In this document: positions 1 through 7,008 of the stretch, piece after piece
How positions within the stretch are numbered: the first letter of the stretch is position 1
How the letters are laid out: each line of letters opens with the position of its first letter
Source of the DNA: Pseudomonadota bacterium
Lineage (GTDB): Bacteria; Pseudomonadota; Gammaproteobacteria; UBA5335
Assembly: GCA_021783685.1 (NCBI GenBank)
Contig: JAJXTQ010000046.1
Location: 1-9,697, forward strand
Reading direction: 5' to 3'
Length of the DNA stretch: 9,697 nucleotides
Notes under the pieces: generated by a model
Databases searched by the model: none
What the model saw: only the letters and a program-made list of their open reading frames with translations
Told to the model about the DNA's origin: nothing
Made by a program: the position numbers and the translations under genes

Positions 1-228
1 CGACGCCGGCTTGCGGGTGCCGGAGCCGTTGAAGATCACGTCCTGCATCGACTCGCCGCGCAGGTGCTTGGCCGACGATTCGCCGAGCACCCAGCGCACC
101 GCGTCGATCACGTTCGACTTGCCGCAGCCGTTCGGCCCCACCACGCCGGTCAGCTGCGAGGGGACGGGAATCACGGTGGGATCGACGAAGCTCTTGAAGC
201 CGGCGAGTTTGATGTGGGTTAAACGCAA
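1..228 (-). CDS. smc: Chromosome segregation protein SMC, N-terminal part (cut by window edge)
   Basis: This is the first 76 codons of the SMC ATPase, the condensin core that compacts and segregates the chromosome. The translation begins [16 protein letters not shown], the classic SMC opening. It continues with the Walker A P-loop GPNGCGKSN, then [11 protein letters not shown] and the segment [17 protein letters not shown], all typical of the SMC head. The Walker B and signature motifs of the C-terminal head lie outside the window. The start is placed at a TTG at 228. An in-frame TAA at 249-247 closes the frame upstream and no ATG or GTG lies between, so TTG is the only reasonable choice. An AAGG Shine-Dalgarno-like sequence lies about 9 nt before it. 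The gene is divergent from queF. Identity is certain from the motifs; only the start codon is inferred. Confidence 0.96.
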   Translation of the reverse strand, partial: MRLTHIKLAGFKSFVDPTVIPVPSQLTGVVGPNGCGKSNVIDAVRWVLGESSAKHLRGESMQDVIFNGSGTRKPAS

Positions 229-247
229 GACAGCGGACCTTAGCTTT

Positions 248-253
248 TATAAT
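248..253 (+). promoter_or_regulatory. Candidate -10 element for queF
   Basis: A perfect TATAAT hexamer lies in the smc-queF divergent gap. It would start transcription near 260 and give a leader of roughly 70 nt before the queF ATG at 333. No good -35 hexamer is seen 16-18 nt upstream (that stretch lies in the start of smc), so the assignment rests on the -10 alone. The opposite strand of the same AT-rich patch reads TATAAA and might serve smc, but it is too close to the smc start to be convincing. Confidence 0.4.
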
Positions 254-332
254 GGTGTCGTCTCAATCGCCGCCGTTTTGTTGTGATCGGAGCGGCGCCT
301 TGTTTCCGCCACATTCTACACCGAGCCTTCCC

Positions 333-752
333 ATGCCCTCCACGCCCTCCAAGACCCTCGAGACCTTCCCCAACCCGAAACCGGGACGCGACTTTCACAT
401 TCACATGGAAGTCCCTGAATTCACGTGCCTTTGCCCCAAGACCGGGCAGCCTGATTTCGCCACGCTGATCCTCGACTACATCCCCGACCAGACCTGCGTC
501 GAGCTGAAGAGCCTGAAGCTCTACATGTGGAGCTTCCGCGAGGAAGGCCACTTCCACGAGGACGTCACCAACCGCATCCTCGACGACCTGGTGGCAGCGA
601 CCCAGCCGCGCTTCATGCGACTCACCGCCAAGTTCTACGTGCGCGGCGGCATCTTCACCAACGTCGTTGCAGAACACCGCAAGGAAGGCTGGCAGCCGGC
701 CCCGCGGGTCGACCTCGCGCAATTCGAACACCAGTCCAACACCCGCGGCTAA
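333..752 (+). CDS. queF: NADPH-dependent 7-cyano-7-deazaguanine reductase (type I QueF)
   Basis: QueF reduces the nitrile of preQ0 to the amine preQ1 in the cytoplasm, a late step of queuosine tRNA-modification biosynthesis. The 139-residue protein is the length of the short, single-domain type I (YkvM-like) enzymes. Visible family marks are [10 protein letters not shown], with the catalytic Cys34 that forms the thioimide and the acid Asp41; the QueF signature ELKSLKLY at 57-64, which binds NADPH; and the FHE triplet at 74-76. I chose the ATG at 333. The frame is open back to an ATG at 252, but that codon overlaps the TATAAT, adds a low-complexity segment and precedes the conserved fold. The Shine-Dalgarno sequence before 333 is weak. 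A sugar kinase gene follows after 4 nt and is probably co-transcribed. Confidence 0.94.
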   Translation: MPSTPSKTLETFPNPKPGRDFHIHMEVPEFTCLCPKTGQPDFATLILDYIPDQTCVELKSLKLYMWSFREEGHFHEDVTNRILDDLVAATQPRFMRLTAKFYVRGGIFTNVVAEHRKEGWQPAPRVDLAQFEHQSNTRG

Positions 753-756
753 GCCC

Positions 757-2025
757 TTGTACTTCCTCGGCATCGACTTCGGCACCTCCGGCGCGCGCAG
801 CTGCGTGATCGACGCCGAGGGCGCGATCGTCGCCGAGGACAGGCGCGACTTCGGCACGCTGGAAGAGTACGAGCGCGCCGGCATCTGGCGCGAGGCGCTG
901 TGGGACCTGGTCGCCTCCCTGCCGCCCGCGATCCGCTCGCAGCTCTCGGACATCGCGCTCGACGGCACCTCCGGCACCGTGCTCGCGTGCGACGAGGAAC
1001 TCTCCCCACGCCATCCGCCGCTGCTCTACAACGACGACCGCGCGGTCGAAGAAGCCGCGCTGATCAAGAAGACCGCCACGCCAGGCCACCCGGCCGCCGC
1101 CGTCACCTCAGGTCTTGCCAAGGTGCTGTGGCTGAAGAAGCGGCTCGGGATCACCGGCGCCCGGCTCTACGTCAACCAGGCCGACTGGCTGTCGGGCCTC
1201 CTGACCGGCCGCGTCGGCATGACCGACTACCACAACGCCCTCAAGATGGGCCTCGACCTCGACGACCTGAAATGGCCGGCCTGGGTCGAATACCTCGCAG
1301 ACGTCGACTACCTGCCGGTGCCGGTCGCGCCCGGCGCGCGGCTCGCCACCGTGTCGCGCCCCCGGGCGCGCTACCTCGGCGTGAATCCCGGCTGCATGGT
1401 GCACGCCGGCACCACCGACTCGATCGCCGCCTTCCTCGCTGCCGGGGTGAGTGCGAGCGGCGACGCCGTCACCTCGCTCGGCAGCACCCTGGTGCTGAAG
1501 CTCCTGTCCGACACCCGCGTCGAGTCCGCCGAACACGGCGTCTACTCGCACTGGTTCGGCGACCGCTGGCTCGCGGGCGGCGCGTCCAACGCCGGCGGCG
1601 CGGTGCTGCGGCATTTCTTCGACGACCGCACGCTCGCCGCGCTCAGCGAGAAGATCGACCCGGATCTCGCGAGCCCGCTCGACTACGTCCCGCTGCCCAA
1701 AACCGGCGAGCGCTTCCCGGTCAACGATCCGGCGCTTGCACCGCGCCTCGCCCCGCGCCCGGCAGACGACGCCGAATTCCTGCACGGCCTGCTGGAAAGC
1801 CTCGCCCGCATCGAGGCGCGCGGCTACGCCCTGCTCGCCGACCTGGGCGCCACGCCCATCGGGAGGGTCGAAACGGCTGGTGGCGGCGCGAAGAATACGG
1901 CGTGGACCCGCATCCGCCAACGCCTGCTCGCCGTTCCCGTCGCGCGCGCGGCACACACCGAAGCGGCCTACGGATCGGCGCTGCTGGCGCGCGGCGGGAA
2001 TGGCCTTTTCAGGCTAGCCAGATAA
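757..2025 (+). CDS. FGGY-family carbohydrate kinase, D-ribulose kinase-like
   Basis: An ATP-dependent sugar kinase of the FGGY family with 422 residues. It opens with the phosphate-binding motif GIDFGTSGAR (Asp7). It carries HAGTTDSIAAFL with the putative catalytic base Asp221, the motif VTSLGSTLVLKLL, GGASNAGGAVLR, and the C-terminal adenosine-binding TAGGGAKN at 373-380. From memory of the family these segments resemble the Synechococcus sugar kinase SePSK and Arabidopsis XK-1 (D-ribulose kinases) far more than bacterial xylulokinase or glycerol kinase, and Asp221 falls at the SePSK number. The likely product is therefore D-ribulose 5-phosphate, but the substrate is inferred. The start is a TTG at 757, just before the conserved strand. 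The only other in-frame start, a TTG at 667, would overlap queF by 86 nt. The gene follows queF by 4 nt, although no functional link to queuosine is known. Confidence 0.88.
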   Translation: MYFLGIDFGTSGARSCVIDAEGAIVAEDRRDFGTLEEYERAGIWREALWDLVASLPPAIRSQLSDIALDGTSGTVLACDEELSPRHPPLLYNDDRAVEEAALIKKTATPGHPAAAVTSGLAKVLWLKKRLGITGARLYVNQADWLSGLLTGRVGMTDYHNALKMGLDLDDLKWPAWVEYLADVDYLPVPVAPGARLATVSRPRARYLGVNPGCMVHAGTTDSIAAFLAAGVSASGDAVTSLGSTLVLKLLSDTRVESAEHGVYSHWFGDRWLAGGASNAGGAVLRHFFDDRTLAALSEKIDPDLASPLDYVPLPKTGERFPVNDPALAPRLAPRPADDAEFLHGLLESLARIEARGYALLADLGATPIGRVETAGGGAKNTAWTRIRQRLLAVPVARAAHTEAAYGSALLARGGNGLFRLAR

Positions 2026-2113
2026 TTGCCGCCTCAGCAGGCGCCGCCGAGGTGGTGCGTGGCGCATCGGCAATGGCGATGAGTCCGATCAGTTGGCCTC
2101 CGTGAACGACGTC
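2009..2113 (-). pseudogene. Short relic of a P-type ATPase P-domain
   Basis: Read leftward in a frame different from the small HMA gene it overlaps, this stretch encodes VVHGGQLIGLIAIADAPR followed by TTSAAPAEAA, then stops at TGA 2011-2009. The core resembles the segment of heavy-metal P1B-type ATPases that lies between the catalytic aspartate and the TGD motif, of the form DGxLxGLIAIADxxRPTSxxA. No catalytic DKTGT, no TGD motif and no membrane segment are present, and there is no start codon or ribosome site of its own. It runs into the 3' end of the convergent kinase gene. I infer that it is the leftover of a deleted metal-transporting ATPase. About 25 residues of similarity is thin, and chance resemblance remains possible. 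Confidence 0.5.
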
Positions 2114-2244
2114 ACGGTGGCGCTGCCGGCCACACAGTTGACCTTGGCCGTGTGCACCCCGGGCAGCCTCAGCAGCTGCTTTTCGATGCCCTGGGCGCTC
2201 AACACGGACACCAGGCCGGTCATTTCGATCGTCGCTGTGTTCAT
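2089..2244 (-). CDS. Truncated HMA-like protein lacking the CxxC metal-binding cysteines
   Basis: A 51-residue protein resembling the first two thirds of a heavy-metal-associated (HMA, CopZ-like) domain. It aligns by eye as TGLVSVLSAQGIEKQL, then LRLPGV and AKVNCVAGSATVT, against the usual GMTCxxCxxxIEKAL, LPGV and VNxxxGxATV. Both cysteines of CxxC are replaced by serine (Ser13, Ser16); one unrelated cysteine, Cys37, remains in the VN strand. The last helix and strand of the fold are missing, because translation ends at TEAN. The ATG at 2244 is preceded by GGAGGT at 2256-2251 with 6 nt spacing, so it is well set for translation. It begins 49 nt after cusA and ends the metal operon. It cannot bind copper in the ordinary HMA way. 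It is either a decayed N-terminus of a metal ATPase or a repurposed small protein. Confidence 0.7.
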   Translation of the reverse strand: MNTATIEMTGLVSVLSAQGIEKQLLRLPGVHTAKVNCVAGSATVTSFTEAN

Positions 2245-2250
2245 GATGCC

Positions 2251-2256
2251 ACCTCC
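2251..2256 (-). promoter_or_regulatory. Strong ribosome binding site of the HMA-like gene
   Basis: GGAGGT lies 6 nt before the ATG at 2244. It fixes this start over the longer open frame reaching 2334, which would run back into cusA, and it argues that the truncated gene is still translated. Confidence 0.75.
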
Positions 2257-2293
2257 ATGTCCGGCAAACTGCCCTGTCCCGCGTGCGCCGGCA

Positions 2294-5200
2294 TCACTTT
2301 TCCCTGCCCAGCCCCCATTGCTTGACCAGGGCATAGATCGCCGGGATCACCGCCAGCGTCAGCACCGTCGACGAGATCATGCCGCCCACCATCGGCGCCG
2401 CAATGCGGCTCATGACCTCCGAGCCGGTTCCGGTGCCCCACATGATGGGCAGCAGGCCGGCCATGATCGCGACCACCGTCATCATCTTGGGACGGACGCG
2501 TTCGACGGCCCCCTCCATCACCGCCGCGTAAAGCTCGGCCGTGCCCGGCGCCCGCCCGGATGTCCTGCATCGCGCCTGCGCGGCCTCCCAGGCGTGGTCC
2601 AGGTAGATCAGCATCACCACGCCGGTTTCGGCCGCCACCCCGGCGAGCGCGATGAACCCCACCGCCACTGCGACCGACAGGTTGTAGTCGAGCAGCCACA
2701 TCAGCCAGATCCCGCCGACCAGGGCAAACGGCACCGAGAGCATGACGATCAGCGTTTCAGTGAGCCGCCTGAAGTTGAGATAGAGCAGGACGAAGATGAT
2801 CAGCAGCGTCACCGGGATGACGATCTTCATCTTGCCGATGGCGCGTTCCATGTACTCGAACTGGCCGCTCCAGGTGATGTAGTAGCCGGGCGGAAACTTC
2901 ACCTGCTCGGCGACCGCCTTGCGCGCGTCGGCCACGTAGGAGCCGATGTCACGGTCGCGGATGTCGACGAAGATGTAGGCAGACAGCAAGGCATTCTCGG
3001 TGCGGATGCCAGGGGTCCCCCTGGCGATTTCCACCCGGGCGACCTGCCCGAGCGGAACCATCGCGCCGTCCATGGTCGGGACCAGGACCGCCTGGGCGAT
3101 CTGTTGCGGGCTGGACCGCAGCTCGCGCGGATAGCGAACCTGCACGCCGAAGCGCTCGCGCCCCTCCACCGTGGTCGTCACCATTTCGCCGCCGAGCGCG
3201 GTGCCGATCACCTCCTGCAGGTCGCCGACCGCGAGGCCATAGCGGGCGAGCTGTTCACGGTCTGGCTCGATGTTGAGGTAGTAGCCGCCGGTGATGCGTT
3301 CGGCGTAAGCCGAGGTCGTGCCGGGCACGGTCTTCACCACCGCCTCGATTTCCCGGGCCAGCGACTCCATCTCGCCCAGATCGCGACCGAAGACCTTGAT
3401 TCCGATGGGAGTGCGGATGCCGGTGGACAGCATGTCGATGCGGGCCTTGATCGGCATGGTCCAGGCGTTCGACACGCCGGGGAACTGCAGGGCGCGATCA
3501 AGCTCGGCGATCAGCTTGTCGGTCGTCATGCCGGGGCGCCATTCGGATTCCGGCCTGAGGTTGATGACCGTCTCGAACATCTCGACCGGTGCCGGATCAG
3601 TGGCGGTGCTGGCACGCCCCGCCTTGCCGTAGACCGAGGCGACTTCGGGGAAGCTCTTGATGATCTTGTCCTGGGTCTGCAGCAGCTCGGCCGCCTTGGT
3701 GATCGACATGCCGGGCAGCGAGGACGGCATGTAGAGCAGCGTGCCCTCGTTGAGCGTCGGCATGAACTCGCTGCCGAGCCGCGATGCCGGATAAATCGAC
3801 ACCGCCAACGCCAGCAGGGCCGCCAGGACGGTCGTTTTCTTCCAGCGCATCACCCAGGCGATGATGGGACGGTAAACCCAGATCAGGAAGCGGTTCACCG
3901 GGTTCCTTGCCTCAGGCAGGATCCGGCCGCGAATGAACAGCAGCATCAGCACCGGAACCAGCGTGACCGACAGCAGCGCCGCGCCGGCCATGGCAAATGT
4001 CTTGGTGTAGGCGAGCGGCGAGAACAGCCGGCCCTCCTGGGCTTCGAGCGTGAACACCGGCAGGAAGGACACGGTGATGATGAGCAGCGAGAAGAACAGC
4101 GCGGGGCCGACCTCCCTGCACGCCGCGATCATGGCGTCGAAGCGATCCCGTGGGCCATGTTCGGGCGGCAAGCGCTCCAGATGCTTGTGCGCGTTCTCGA
4201 TCATCACGATCGCCGCGTCGACCATGGCGCCGATCGCGATGGCGATGCCGCCGAGGCTCATCAGGTTGGAGTTCATGCCGAGCAGCCGCATGGCGATGAA
4301 GGCGACCAGTACGCCGACCGGCAGCATCAGGATGACGACCAGCGCCGATCGCACGTGAAGCAGGAAGATCACGCACACCGCCGCCACGATCAGGCTTTCC
4401 TCGATCAGCGTGGTCTTCAGCGTTTCAATGGCACGGTGGATCAGCTCGGAGCGGTCGTAGACCGCCTGGATCGTCACCCCCTCGGGCAGACCGGCGGCGA
4501 TCTCGGCAATCTTGGCCTTGAGATTGCCGATGACCTCGAGTGCATTGGCGCCATGGCGCGCCATGGCGATGCCAGACACCACCTCGCCCTCGCCGTTCAA
4601 TTCAGTGAGACCGCGCCGCTCGTCCGGCACCAGCTCGACCCGCGCGATGTCGCGCACCAGTACCGGCGTGCCGCCCTCGCTTTTCACCACCAGACTCTCG
4701 AGATCGGCCTTGCCACGCAGGTAGCCCTTGCCGCGCACCATGTATTCGGTTTCGGCCATTTCCACGACGCGTCCACCGACATCGCGGTTGGAATCGCGGA
4801 TGACCTGGGACACCCGCGACAGAGGAATCGCGTAGGCGCGCAGCTTCATCGGATCCACCGTCACCTGATAAGTCTGGACGAAGCCACCGATCGACGCGAC
4901 TTCGGCCACGCCCTGCGCCGAGGTCAGCTGGTAGCGCACATACCAGTCCTGGATCGTGCGCAGCTCCGCCAGCGTCCTGTCCTTCGCCAGCAGGACATAC
5001 TGGTATACCCATCCGACCCCGGTCGCGTCAGGCCCCAGTGCCGGCGATACGCCCTTGGGCAGTCGGCCTGAAGCGAAGTTGAGGTACTCCAGCACGCGCG
5101 AGCGTGCCCAGTAGATGTCGGTGCCGTCCTCGAAGATCACGTAGACGAAGGACGCGCCGAAGAAGGAGAACCCCCGCACCACCTTGGAGCGGGGGACAGC

Positions 5201-5422
5201 CAGCATCGACGTGGTGAGCGGATAGGTGACCTGGTCTTCGACCACCTGTGGCGCCTGCCCTGGGTATTCGGTGTAGATGATGACCTGCACGTCGGAGAGG
5301 TCGGGCAGTGCGTCTAGCGGGGTTTTTGCCACCGCGTAGACGCCCCCGATGACGATGAACAGGGTGGCGAGCAGGACGAGGAAACGATTCCGGCCCGACC
5401 ATTCGATGATTCTGGCCAGCAT
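2294..5422 (-). CDS. cusA: Cu(I)/Ag(I) efflux RND transporter, inner-membrane pump CusA
   Basis: CusA is the proton-driven inner-membrane pump that moves Cu(I)/Ag(I) into the CusB/CusC channel. At 1042 residues it matches the E. coli protein (1047). The N-terminus is a membrane helix (RFLVLLATLFIVIGGVYAVA) followed by TPLDALPDLSDVQV. TM4 carries AIGAMVDAAIVMIENAHK with Asp402, the HME4 (Cu/Ag) signature, and a later helix has GVAAETGVVML with Glu932; both acids belong to the proton relay. Met565 (in LLYMPSSLPGMS), Met615 (in PVEMFETV) and Met664 (in ARIDMLSTGI) have the same 50- and 49-residue spacing as the E. coli metal-site methionines 573, 623 and 672. This points to copper/silver rather than zinc or cobalt. 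The ATG at 5422 has AGGGAA upstream and lies 11 nt after cusB; an upstream in-frame start at 5503 would overlap cusB and lacks family similarity. The gene is intact. Confidence 0.96.
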   Translation of the reverse strand: MLARIIEWSGRNRFLVLLATLFIVIGGVYAVAKTPLDALPDLSDVQVIIYTEYPGQAPQVVEDQVTYPLTTSMLAVPRSKVVRGFSFFGASFVYVIFEDGTDIYWARSRVLEYLNFASGRLPKGVSPALGPDATGVGWVYQYVLLAKDRTLAELRTIQDWYVRYQLTSAQGVAEVASIGGFVQTYQVTVDPMKLRAYAIPLSRVSQVIRDSNRDVGGRVVEMAETEYMVRGKGYLRGKADLESLVVKSEGGTPVLVRDIARVELVPDERRGLTELNGEGEVVSGIAMARHGANALEVIGNLKAKIAEIAAGLPEGVTIQAVYDRSELIHRAIETLKTTLIEESLIVAAVCVIFLLHVRSALVVILMLPVGVLVAFIAMRLLGMNSNLMSLGGIAIAIGAMVDAAIVMIENAHKHLERLPPEHGPRDRFDAMIAACREVGPALFFSLLIITVSFLPVFTLEAQEGRLFSPLAYTKTFAMAGAALLSVTLVPVLMLLFIRGRILPEARNPVNRFLIWVYRPIIAWVMRWKKTTVLAALLALAVSIYPASRLGSEFMPTLNEGTLLYMPSSLPGMSITKAAELLQTQDKIIKSFPEVASVYGKAGRASTATDPAPVEMFETVINLRPESEWRPGMTTDKLIAELDRALQFPGVSNAWTMPIKARIDMLSTGIRTPIGIKVFGRDLGEMESLAREIEAVVKTVPGTTSAYAERITGGYYLNIEPDREQLARYGLAVGDLQEVIGTALGGEMVTTTVEGRERFGVQVRYPRELRSSPQQIAQAVLVPTMDGAMVPLGQVARVEIARGTPGIRTENALLSAYIFVDIRDRDIGSYVADARKAVAEQVKFPPGYYITWSGQFEYMERAIGKMKIVIPVTLLIIFVLLYLNFRRLTETLIVMLSVPFALVGGIWLMWLLDYNLSVAVAVGFIALAGVAAETGVVMLIYLDHAWEAAQARCRTSGRAPGTAELYAAVMEGAVERVRPKMMTVVAIMAGLLPIMWGTGTGSEVMSRIAAPMVGGMISSTVLTLAVIPAIYALVKQWGLGREK

Positions 5423-5433
5423 GGCGTTCCCTG

Positions 5434-7008
5434 TCAGTGCCCGCTGTGCGATTCGGGGCGCACGGGCTGGCCGGCAGCCGGCATGATGCGAGTGATCACC
5501 CATTCACCCGGCTGCCGCTCGACGAACTCGAACGCCACCGCCGCACCCGGCTTCAGCCCCTTGAGCAGGGTGGCGTTGGCGGCCTTGAACTCCATCGTCA
5601 TGGCCGGCCATTGCAGCGCGGCCACCGGGCCGTGTTGGATGCTGATCCTGCCGGCCTCGGGGTCGAGGCCGTCTATCGTGCCTTCCGCCAGGTGTCCTGC
5701 GCCGCTCGCACGCTGAATGGTGGCCGCCGCCGGGCTTCCGGCGCCGCTCATACTGCCGACCGCGGCCTTGAGGTTGCTTTCGGCATCGATCAGGAAATTG
5801 GCCGCAACCACGACCGGCTCGCCTTCCTCGACCCCTTCGAGCACCTCCACGTAATGCGCATCACCGGCACCGAGTCGGACTTCGCGCGGTTCGAAGCGGC
5901 CTTCTCCGGCCTGGACCAGCACGATGCGACGGGTACCACTGTCGATCACCGCCGACTCGGGAACGGTCAGCACCCGGGCCTTGCCGTCGACCGACAGCTC
6001 CACCTCGGCGAACATGGCTGGTTTGAGCAGCATTCCGGGGTTGGCCAGTTCGACGCGGACCGGAACGGTGCGCGTTCCAGCGGCCAGGGTCGGGTACACG
6101 TACGTGATCCGTCCTTCGAAGACTTTGCCCGGATAGGCGTTGACCGTCACCCGCGCCCGTCCTCCCCGCTTCACGAGGCCGATGTCCTGCTCGGACACGT
6201 CTGCGATGATCCAGACCGACGACAGGTCGGTGATCTGGTACAGGGTCTCGCCAGGCATGAAGCGCATGCCTTGCAGCGCGTTCTTGTCGGTCACGATGCC
6301 AGAGACCGGCGAGCGAAAAATCAGGGTTCGCCTCGCCTCGCCCGAGCGGGCCAGCGCCGTCACCTGGGCGCCTGAGATATCCCAGTTCTTCAGCCGCGCC
6401 AGGCTCGACTCGGCAAGCTGGCGCATCCCGCTGCTGGCCGTGCTGTCGGCTTCTTTCATGGCCTGTACGCCCTCGATGGCGAGCGCGTATTCCTGCTGCG
6501 CGGAAACCAGTTCCGGGCTGTAGACCTCGAACAGCGGCTGCCCCTTGCCCACGCCCTGGCCAGTGACATTGACATACAGCCGCTCGATGTAGCCCTCGAA
6601 CTTGGGCGCGATCGCATACACCCGGCGCTCGTCCGGCTCGACGCGCCCGGCGGCGCGAACGATCCTGTCCAGCACCCGCAGGCTGGCGACTTCGGTCCTG
6701 ACGCCCAGTTTCTGCACCTTCTCGGTGCTGATCCTGACCTGGGGGGCGCCGGCGTCCTCCTCGCCTTCGTAGACCGCGATGTAGTCCATCCCCATCGGGT
6801 CCTTCTTCGGCACCGGCGACGTGTCGGGCAGCCCCATCGGATTGCGGTAATAGAGGAGCTTGCGCTGCGGCGCCGCGCCGCCGTTCGGCGACGCCTTCAT
6901 CGCGCGCTCGCCAGTCTGTCCGCTGCGCGTACCCAGCCAGTATCCACCGCCTGCAGCCAGAGCCACCGCAGCGATCAAGCCGATGGCCACACTCATGCTC
7001 CGCTTCAT
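5434..7008 (-). CDS. cusB: RND periplasmic adaptor CusB with a fused C-terminal CusF domain
   Basis: Membrane-fusion protein linking the CusA pump to the outer-membrane channel, 524 residues against about 400 for E. coli CusB. Order of parts: an N-terminal membrane anchor (about 5-25); a heavy-metal-binding segment at about 53-80 with YRNPMGL and KKDPMGMDY, whose Met58, Met72 and Met74 probably bind Cu(I); the lipoyl/hairpin and beta-barrel adaptor core (RAAGRVEPDERRVYAIAPKF, then GYIERLYV, VSGIVTDKNALQGM and GRITYVYP); and from about 440 a CusF domain. That domain contains HGPVAALQWPAMTMEF, with His459, Trp467, Met470 and Met472 in exactly the spacing of the E. coli CusF ligands H36, W44, M47 and M49. 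The start ATG at 7008 has GGGAG upstream and overlaps the stop of the outer-membrane gene (ATGA), implying translational coupling. The fusion tethers the metallochaperone to its delivery target. Confidence 0.94.
   Translation of the reverse strand: MKRSMSVAIGLIAAVALAAGGGYWLGTRSGQTGERAMKASPNGGAAPQRKLLYYRNPMGLPDTSPVPKKDPMGMDYIAVYEGEEDAGAPQVRISTEKVQKLGVRTEVASLRVLDRIVRAAGRVEPDERRVYAIAPKFEGYIERLYVNVTGQGVGKGQPLFEVYSPELVSAQQEYALAIEGVQAMKEADSTASSGMRQLAESSLARLKNWDISGAQVTALARSGEARRTLIFRSPVSGIVTDKNALQGMRFMPGETLYQITDLSSVWIIADVSEQDIGLVKRGGRARVTVNAYPGKVFEGRITYVYPTLAAGTRTVPVRVELANPGMLLKPAMFAEVELSVDGKARVLTVPESAVIDSGTRRIVLVQAGEGRFEPREVRLGAGDAHYVEVLEGVEEGEPVVVAANFLIDAESNLKAAVGSMSGAGSPAAATIQRASGAGHLAEGTIDGLDPEAGRISIQHGPVAALQWPAMTMEFKAANATLLKGLKPGAAVAFEFVERQPGEWVITRIMPAAGQPVRPESHSGH

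Noticed and set aside
252..332. Longer queF start at 252
   Set aside because: The ATG overlaps the TATAAT -10 element and the added residues match nothing in QueF.
254..332. preQ1 riboswitch in the queF leader
   Set aside because: No pseudoknot-like arrangement or A-rich 3' tail resembling a preQ1 aptamer was seen in the short leader.
2029..2055. Hairpin CCGCCTC/GAGGTGG as a terminator between the convergent units
   Set aside because: It has a 13-nt loop, includes a G-T pair and has no T-run on either side. GC-rich coding relics form such stems by chance.
900..2105. 401-codon + strand frame inside the kinase gene
   Set aside because: The Arg-, Ala- and Pro-rich translation is a typical frame shadow; the kinase frame carries all the conserved motifs.
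2093..5071. Very long open frame (992 codons) on the + strand opposite cusA
   Set aside because: It is the antisense shadow of cusA in GC-rich DNA. The translation is low-complexity, rich in His, Asp, Arg and Gln, with no domain, and cusA is plainly the real gene.
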